Shown here: positions 33,001-36,025 of the stretch, piece by piece | How the letters are laid out: each line of letters opens with the position of its first letter | Numbering within the stretch: the stretch's first letter is position 1 | Assembly (NCBI GenBank): GCA_964537685.1 | Contig: CAZICM010000081.1 | Coordinates: 1 to 36,025 of the forward strand | Reading direction: 5' to 3' | DNA: 36,025 bases | Source of the DNA: CAZICM01 sp964537685 | GTDB taxonomy: Bacteria; Myxococcota_A; Polyangia; Polyangiales; Polyangiaceae | Notes under the pieces: generated by a model | Databases searched by the model: none | The model's input: only the letters and a program-made list of their open reading frames with translations | What the model was told of the DNA's origin: nothing | Translations under genes and position numbers: made by a program

Positions 33001-33565
33001 CGTTTTCATGCTCCAGTCTCGCTTGAGAGCGCGCCTCCCGGAGCATCTGGGTCGTCATCTCGGCCCCGCCTCCAAACAAAAGCTTAATGGCCACATCCCG
33101 GCCCAGCCTCTTATCGGTGGCTTTATAGACCGAACCCATGCCTCCCTGCCCCAGGAATTGCACCGAAATAAAACGCTCCTTCAAGGTTGGCGGAAGCTCC
33201 ATGGGCGCACTGCCCGCGCTCTCCACATCGCTTTCCACCAAACCCAATGGCGTCGCATCCACCGCCCGGTGAAAGCTCAGCGTTGCCGCCGCATCCGAGG
33301 GAGGAGGTCTAGAAATCGGGGGTAGGGGGGAGTGATGCCCATCCAAGGTATCGGCCACCCCCAGAGCGGTTTGAGGGTCCAAGGTCAAGGCCGTTCCCAG
33401 AGGCTCCTGCTCAGGGATACCCCTCCCACTTTCCAGAAAACGTCCCAGCCGAACGCCTGAAGGCCCAGCGTCCAGCGTTTCCAAAGACGCGGGCGGCACG
33501 GATTCTATAGGATGAGCGTCCCCTTCATCCGGTGCTTGATTTATGGTCTTCCCCCGACTGGACAT
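30080..33565 (-). CDS. Large transmembrane Ser/Thr kinase with TPR-like C-terminal region
   Basis: The 1161-residue protein has a disordered N-terminus (about 1-125) and a complete Hanks kinase domain (about 130-395): GQGGMGSVYKA, Lys161 in VAIKLL, HRDVKPSN (247-254), DFG (271-273) and SPE (298-300). A transmembrane segment follows at about 421-437 (ALMGVALLAGLVFAFAWF). The remaining 700 residues are helical with TPR-like repeats (for example HYALGRGYAVLEQRDRALEH, GVAVCRKAADLDPTFLYTYI, ALAELYFLKASWL). Such receptor kinases pass signals from the periplasm by phosphorylation. A GGAGG lies ten bases before the ATG, and a sigma-54-type site lies just upstream. Third-position base usage differs between its N- and C-terminal halves. 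Confidence 0.94.
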   Translation of the reverse strand: MSSRGKTINQAPDEGDAHPIESVPPASLETLDAGPSGVRLGRFLESGRGIPEQEPLGTALTLDPQTALGVADTLDGHHSPLPPISRPPPSDAAATLSFHRAVDATPLGLVESDVESAGSAPMELPPTLKERFISVQFLGQGGMGSVYKATDKRLGRDVAIKLLFGGGAEMTTQMLREARSQARLEHENACKVYEVGVADGHRYILMQLIHGETLDKAKVQMTLEQKVDVIRRVALALQEAHRMGLVHRDVKPSNIMVEQTEDGLYKPFIMDFGLARDVGADHTATRSGVIAGTPAFMSPEQALGKVRSLDRRTDVYSLGATLYDLLCDRPPFVDESVFRLLQRLTKEDVTPLSKVMPDIPRDLDAIVMKCLEKEPPRRYDSAKAFSDDLQRFLDGEPVTARHASLSYIAVKKLRRHKGKAALMGVALLAGLVFAFAWFRQQRLAAAREVLARELGENIKEMELLMRHAYSLPLHDIERERAMVRTELEHIETRMNEAGPAAEGPGHYALGRGYAVLEQRDRALEHLRKAQAAGYSPPELDYAMGLLLGDLYKAALEETKRIENAEKKKARIEAVEAEYKAPALKHLKAALGAKLEAPAYVEGLIALYEGRNDEAKRLANEAFAKIPWLYEAKKLEGDAFFAEGSKYRHDAAFDYEKMTGLFEQAAKAYEESSAIARSNPGVYEAACELWIQVMFASHLKPEALKPNFERANASCNSAVIANPNAGAPRNKTAFAYITFAWQMINWQPGSQEIEELLENAIARGEDAAQTASNDPMAHYVSAAASRNKILYQYDRGLDANQAIEKAIAAYNKSIELDPTLLWAHNELCSTYVFSATQEIWKGKDPSPSVNRGVAVCRKAADLDPTFLYTYINHALSYTRMAIYQTEIGQSPMQAIQDALRILAPAIAQSPNSPGPLDIATITYLLQAGYEDRAGNDTSATLALAEKNINELKKIIPDTQMVRGHEGNVALLKATRLVREERDPEPFLGNAKKMFELASKESPWDVYYLNLLTRTHILGIRWALHQKKANIAMFDEAFSLLTPLLDRERVFPDLYQALAELYFLKASWLVSDLKPHAEELKQGLAMANKALHINPGMATAFLVKGRLLALQAQEEKEARVRGDLALQAKVALDAAVKENALLKIEVLGELDKVEKLSPQANSN

Positions 33566-33599
33566 GAAACCCTACCCTCCGGCGCGACGCGGGATGATG

Positions 33600-33616
33600 C
33601 GCAATCCTGATGCCAT
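33600..33616 (-). promoter_or_regulatory. Sigma-54-type promoter for the large kinase
   Basis: The minus strand reads ATGGCATCAGGATTGCG. GG and GC are ten bases apart and the -24 TGGCA and -12 TTGC blocks are exact; the intervening bases differ from consensus. The start would lie about 12 bases beyond the GC, leaving a leader of about 25 bases with the GGAGG before the ATG at 33565. It is the weaker of the divergent pair. Confidence 0.5.
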
Positions 33617-33626
33617 GCCCGATCTA

Positions 33627-33642
33627 TGTTGCGAATGCAACA
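33627..33642. promoter_or_regulatory. Palindrome TGTTGC-N4-GCAACA
   Basis: A perfect inverted repeat of six-base arms (TGTTGC gaat GCAACA) lies about 10 bases upstream of the kinase's sigma-54-type site. Its size and place fit a protein-binding site or a bendable element, but no known operator is matched. Confidence 0.45.
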
Positions 33643-33664
33643 AGATTGATGAAAAAGTGATGGT

Positions 33665-33708
33665 GTGATCTCCTCATCACGAGTGTCACGCGGCCATTAC
33701 ACTGACAC
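33665..33708. promoter_or_regulatory. Candidate enhancer/operator inverted repeats
   Basis: Two inverted repeats lie between the divergent sigma-54-type promoters: GTGAT-N6-ATCAC (33665-33680) and GTGTCA-N14-TGACAC (33683-33708). The second is about 105-130 bases upstream of the plus-strand -24/-12 site, a usual distance for bound activators of sigma-54 promoters. This is the main content of the 319-base gene-free stretch at 33566-33884, apart from the promoters. Confidence 0.45.
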
Positions 33709-33810
33709 GCGGGCGCACCAGTGTGATCGCGGCGTACCAGTTGGGACGAGGCAAAGCTCGGGTTTTTATGGTTAAAACTTGAAGTTCAAGCAAAGGGTGG
33801 GCTTTAGAGC

Positions 33811-33827
33811 TTGGCCCGCAGCTTGCT
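33811..33827 (+). promoter_or_regulatory. Sigma-54-type promoter for the Cys-rich lipoprotein
   Basis: TTGGCCCGCAGCTTGCT has the GG-N10-GC spacing and matches YTGGCACGRNNNTTGCW except at two positions. The expected start is near 33838, leaving a leader of about 47 bases with AGAAAGG before the ATG at 33885. An activator is required for sigma-54 promoters in general. Confidence 0.65.
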
Positions 33828-33884
33828 TTAAACCTCTATCACTGGACATCGGGCACGCTAACAACACAGAAAGGTTGGTCTTCC

Positions 33885-34778
33885 ATGGCACATATCAAAT
33901 TTCTTCCCTTGGTGGTCTGCGCTCTTTCGGCTCTTTCAATCGGCTGCGCCGATGTGTCGGACACCGAGATGGAAGCCGACGCCATCGATGAAATTCCCCA
34001 GGAGACCATGGGTGGCGGGTTGGGATCGGGAGGATTAAATCACCTCGACGCCGACGACTTCCACGCCAACGCGTACTATCTCTACAACTCGGCCCGCGAC
34101 AACCTCGCCGCGTTCAACTTTGTGACTTTTAAGTGGAATCTAAAGAACAACGCATCCAACACCAACCTCAAGGGCAGCGCGGGCGGCCGTTCCATGATCG
34201 ACTACGCCGTTCGCTGCGGTGTCCCCGCCGGCCATAACATTTGGTACACCGCGGGTATGTTTAGCCTTTCCGAGACCGGCGAAGGCCATATGGATACGGC
34301 CATGGGCTGGAAGACCACCGGCCTTACCATGACGGAAACCGAAGATCTCTTTGCCTGTGTCATCGCCCATATGAACGGTTTTGGCGAGGTCGTGCCGATA
34401 CATCTCTCAGGCCCCAATGTGGCGGAAATCAGCGATGCGGCGGCCGATGGCTTCAATTGGGAAGAGGCCCTCTTTGCGGTGGATATCAAGATCAATCCGC
34501 TCAACGGCGGACCCGATATGCACTACCATGCCTATCCCTTCCCGCATGCCGGTTGCCCCACCATCGTAACGGGCATCAATTCGCGCGTCTGTGGCAGCAC
34601 GCCCGCCTGCGGGCTCACCATTCACCCGAGCACGGACATTAGCACCTATTGCGTGACCGCGCCCGATGGCACCTATTGCGATCTGGACGGCGCCGGTCCC
34701 GGCGGCTATGTGCCCATGGTCAAGACCCGCCTGAAGAGCACCGATGTGAGCAAGCTCTACCGGACCTGCGGCGATTGA
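33885..34778 (+). CDS. Secreted Cys- and His-containing lipoprotein, unknown family
   Basis: The 297-residue precursor starts MAHIKFLPLVVCALSALSIG with Cys at the lipobox (SIGC), then an acidic stretch and a Gly turn (GGGLGSGG). The mature part has many aromatic, Asn and Cys residues (NHLDADDFHANAYYLY, YAVRCGVPAGHNIWYTAGM, MHYHAYPFPHAGCPTI, SRVCGSTPACG, YCDLDGAGPGGYVP). These indicate a disulfide-bonded extracellular domain, perhaps metal-binding (HYH). I do not recognise the family. The AGAAAGG before the ATG and the sigma-54-type promoter fix the start well. It is divergent from the large kinase and precedes another lipoprotein gene by 170 bases. Confidence 0.85.
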   Translation: MAHIKFLPLVVCALSALSIGCADVSDTEMEADAIDEIPQETMGGGLGSGGLNHLDADDFHANAYYLYNSARDNLAAFNFVTFKWNLKNNASNTNLKGSAGGRSMIDYAVRCGVPAGHNIWYTAGMFSLSETGEGHMDTAMGWKTTGLTMTETEDLFACVIAHMNGFGEVVPIHLSGPNVAEISDAAADGFNWEEALFAVDIKINPLNGGPDMHYHAYPFPHAGCPTIVTGINSRVCGSTPACGLTIHPSTDISTYCVTAPDGTYCDLDGAGPGGYVPMVKTRLKSTDVSKLYRTCGD

Positions 34779-34850
34779 TTGGTTCTTATCTTCTCGTGTA
34801 GCGTATCCGTTCTCCGCGCCTATTGCCTTCCCCGCCTCTCTCTTTTCCCC

Positions 34851-34879
34851 TTGACACCCGCCTGTTCCCCTGCGATCCT
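34851..34879 (+). promoter_or_regulatory. Candidate promoter with perfect -35 (TTGACA)
   Basis: A perfect TTGACA at 34851-34856 is followed after 17 bases by GATCCT (34874-34879), which keeps only three of six -10 positions. It would serve the gene at 34948 with a leader of about 60 bases. The weak -10 lowers the call. Confidence 0.3.
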
Positions 34880-34919
34880 CGCCCGCCGGATCGCCCGCGC
34901 GCTCCGCCCAGTCTCATCG

Positions 34920-34936
34920 CTTTCTTATCAAGAAAG
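34920..34936 (+). promoter_or_regulatory. Hairpin covering the ribosome binding site
   Basis: CTTTCTT-ATC-AAGAAAG is a perfect seven-base stem with a three-base loop. Its right arm overlaps the purine-rich AAGAAAGG that serves as ribosome binding site about ten bases before the ATG at 34948. The stem is A/T-rich and weak, so it may be only mildly inhibitory or temperature-sensitive. Confidence 0.4.
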
Positions 34937-34947
34937 GTTCGGACACC

Positions 34948-35925
34948 ATGCGCACCCTTCCCAGCTCTCTCATCTTCTCCGCCCTCGCTCTCGTTGCCCT
35001 CTCCGGATGCAGCACCAAAGACCCTGAATGGGTTGGCACCTACAACCTCTCGGGCCAATGGAACCTAAGCGGCCCCTTGGTCAATGGCCGGACCGTAGGT
35101 GATGCCGTATCGGATTTGCTTGTCGAAGAAATCGTCAATGTCACAGGCGTCCCCTCCTTTGCCGAAGATGATGTCGCCCAATTTGTCTCCTCCGCCGTTC
35201 GCAATCCCGTTAAAAACACCGTAGATGCCAACGCCCCCGCTCCCTTGGCGCCCGATGGCATGCTCACCGCCGCCCTTGCATCATCCCTGGCCAATGTTCG
35301 CATCAAAAGCGTCCTCACCCTGGACACCGGCCTCTTTCCCGGCAGCATGGAAGGCCATGAAGTCATGAGCAATATTGAATTTGACAGCAATGGCACAAGC
35401 ACCCAAGTTCCACCTCAAGATCTTCTTTCAGGCGTCACCATGGAAGCCGAATGGTCGGGTTCCGAAGGGGACGACGGCATTCTCGAGGAAGAGCCCCACA
35501 CCGTTAAGATTCAATTTGGGGAACTCGTCCGCCGCGTTGCGGCCACGGTCATCAGCGACGCCGAACAGCAGAATATGCAAGATCAAGTCGTTACATCGGT
35601 CGATTGCCCCCAGATTGTCAATGATATTCTGGGCGGAGGCGTCACCTTTGAAATTTCGGTTTCCAAATGGAGTTATTCGGTCAGCAATGCCGAACTAGAA
35701 ACGGCTTGTGAACAGACCAAAAATGGCGTCCACAGCAATGTGCTTGGATTATTTGCCTCCGCGAGTTTTTTGGAAGTGGGGGGCAATGTTCAATATAAAG
35801 ACAGCGACTACAACGGCCAAGCGGACGAGCTAAGCACCAGCGGACCTTTTGGAGGCTTGGTCAGTCTGGCCCCCGAGGCGATTGCGCCAAAGGTATTTTT
35901 ATCGTTTCAGGGCACGAGACAATAG
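34948..35925 (+). CDS. Lipoprotein, unknown family
   Basis: The 325-residue precursor begins MRTLPSSLIFSALALVALSG with Cys21 in the lipobox LSGC. The mature protein looks like a single soluble domain of strands and helices (VGTYNLSGQWNLSGPLVNGR, AVSDLLVEEIVNVTGVP, FAEDDVAQFVSSAVRNP, MEAEWSGSEGDDG, VRRVAATVISDAEQQN). The opening TYNLSGQWNLSGPL and the interior VTFEISVSKWSYSVS suggest a beta sandwich or barrel wall. No catalytic motif is seen. It follows the Cys-rich lipoprotein on the same strand. The stop lies 11 bases from the stop of the fragment at the right edge. Confidence 0.83.
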   Translation: MRTLPSSLIFSALALVALSGCSTKDPEWVGTYNLSGQWNLSGPLVNGRTVGDAVSDLLVEEIVNVTGVPSFAEDDVAQFVSSAVRNPVKNTVDANAPAPLAPDGMLTAALASSLANVRIKSVLTLDTGLFPGSMEGHEVMSNIEFDSNGTSTQVPPQDLLSGVTMEAEWSGSEGDDGILEEEPHTVKIQFGELVRRVAATVISDAEQQNMQDQVVTSVDCPQIVNDILGGGVTFEISVSKWSYSVSNAELETACEQTKNGVHSNVLGLFASASFLEVGGNVQYKDSDYNGQADELSTSGPFGGLVSLAPEAIAPKVFLSFQGTRQ

Positions 35926-35936
35926 CGAGTCCTCCA

Positions 35937-36025
35937 CTAAACCGGGGTCTCTCCCTCGGTAATATCTTGAGCGACTTCATTACCCTGCGCGGCCCGAATC
36001 GTCGGCTTCACCTTATCGGCCAAAT
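35937..36025 (-). CDS. C-terminal fragment of a gene entering from the right edge
   Basis: On the minus strand one frame is open from the window edge to a TAG at 35937, coding 28 residues that end EVAQDITEGETPV. The other two frames close within 20 bases of the edge. The stop lies 11 bases from the convergent stop at 35925, in keeping with the tail-to-tail packing elsewhere. The fragment is too short for identification. Confidence 0.4.
   Translation of the reverse strand, partial: LADKVKPTIRAAQGNEVAQDITEGETPV

Overview
The window looks like a chromosomal segment of a myxobacterium-like bacterium (phylum Myxococcota, probably Polyangia). This rests on two large Hanks-type Ser/Thr kinases, many lipoproteins with Ser- or Gly-rich linkers, a myxobacterial-type CGDG...CDDGN cysteine-rich repeat, sigma-54-like promoters and orphan type VI secretion (T6SS) spike genes. 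Gene density is very high. Four convergent gene pairs share exactly four bases at their stop codons. I saw no tRNA, rRNA, insertion sequence or CRISPR array.

Layout. 1-439: start of a SpvB/Tc-toxin-like lipoprotein leaving the left edge. 534-834: a 43-bp tandem repeat array. 831-5930 (minus): a membrane protein, a double-domain GT4 glycosyltransferase and a formylglycine-enzyme-like protein without the catalytic cysteines. 6049-6894 (plus): a probable outer-membrane protein with an apparent frameshift. 6899-8800 (minus): small membrane protein, PAAR-like spike protein and metallo-beta-lactamase-fold protein. 8957-11089 (plus): small STAS-like protein and a GMC oxidoreductase. 11086-12003 (minus): lectin-like lipoprotein. 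12112-14187 (plus): a second PAAR-like protein and a repeat-containing modular protein.

The centrepiece is 14184-26145: nine minus-strand genes with overlaps or gaps of at most 41 nt. In transcription order they are a Ser/Thr kinase with a His-rich juxtamembrane linker, two paralogous His-containing unknowns, a small Cys protein, a CobW/COG0523 metallochaperone GTPase, VgrG with a peptidoglycan-binding tail, a 944-residue calcineurin-like phosphoesterase, a WD40 propeller and an unknown protein. No T6SS core genes are present. I read it as an orphan VgrG island fused to a metal-handling cassette and a kinase, with the phosphoesterase as the candidate effector. This is the best candidate for an undescribed system.

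26146-26604 holds an 85-bp direct repeat with an inverted partial copy. 26605-36025 carries a double C-type-lectin lipoprotein, a small lipoprotein, a cysteine-synthase-like PLP enzyme, a CAP-domain lipoprotein, a 1161-residue kinase with a TPR-like tail, two further lipoproteins and a gene fragment at the right edge. Three sigma-54-type promoters (GG-N10-GC) occur here. Two of them form a divergent pair between the large kinase and a secreted Cys-rich protein, with palindromes between them.
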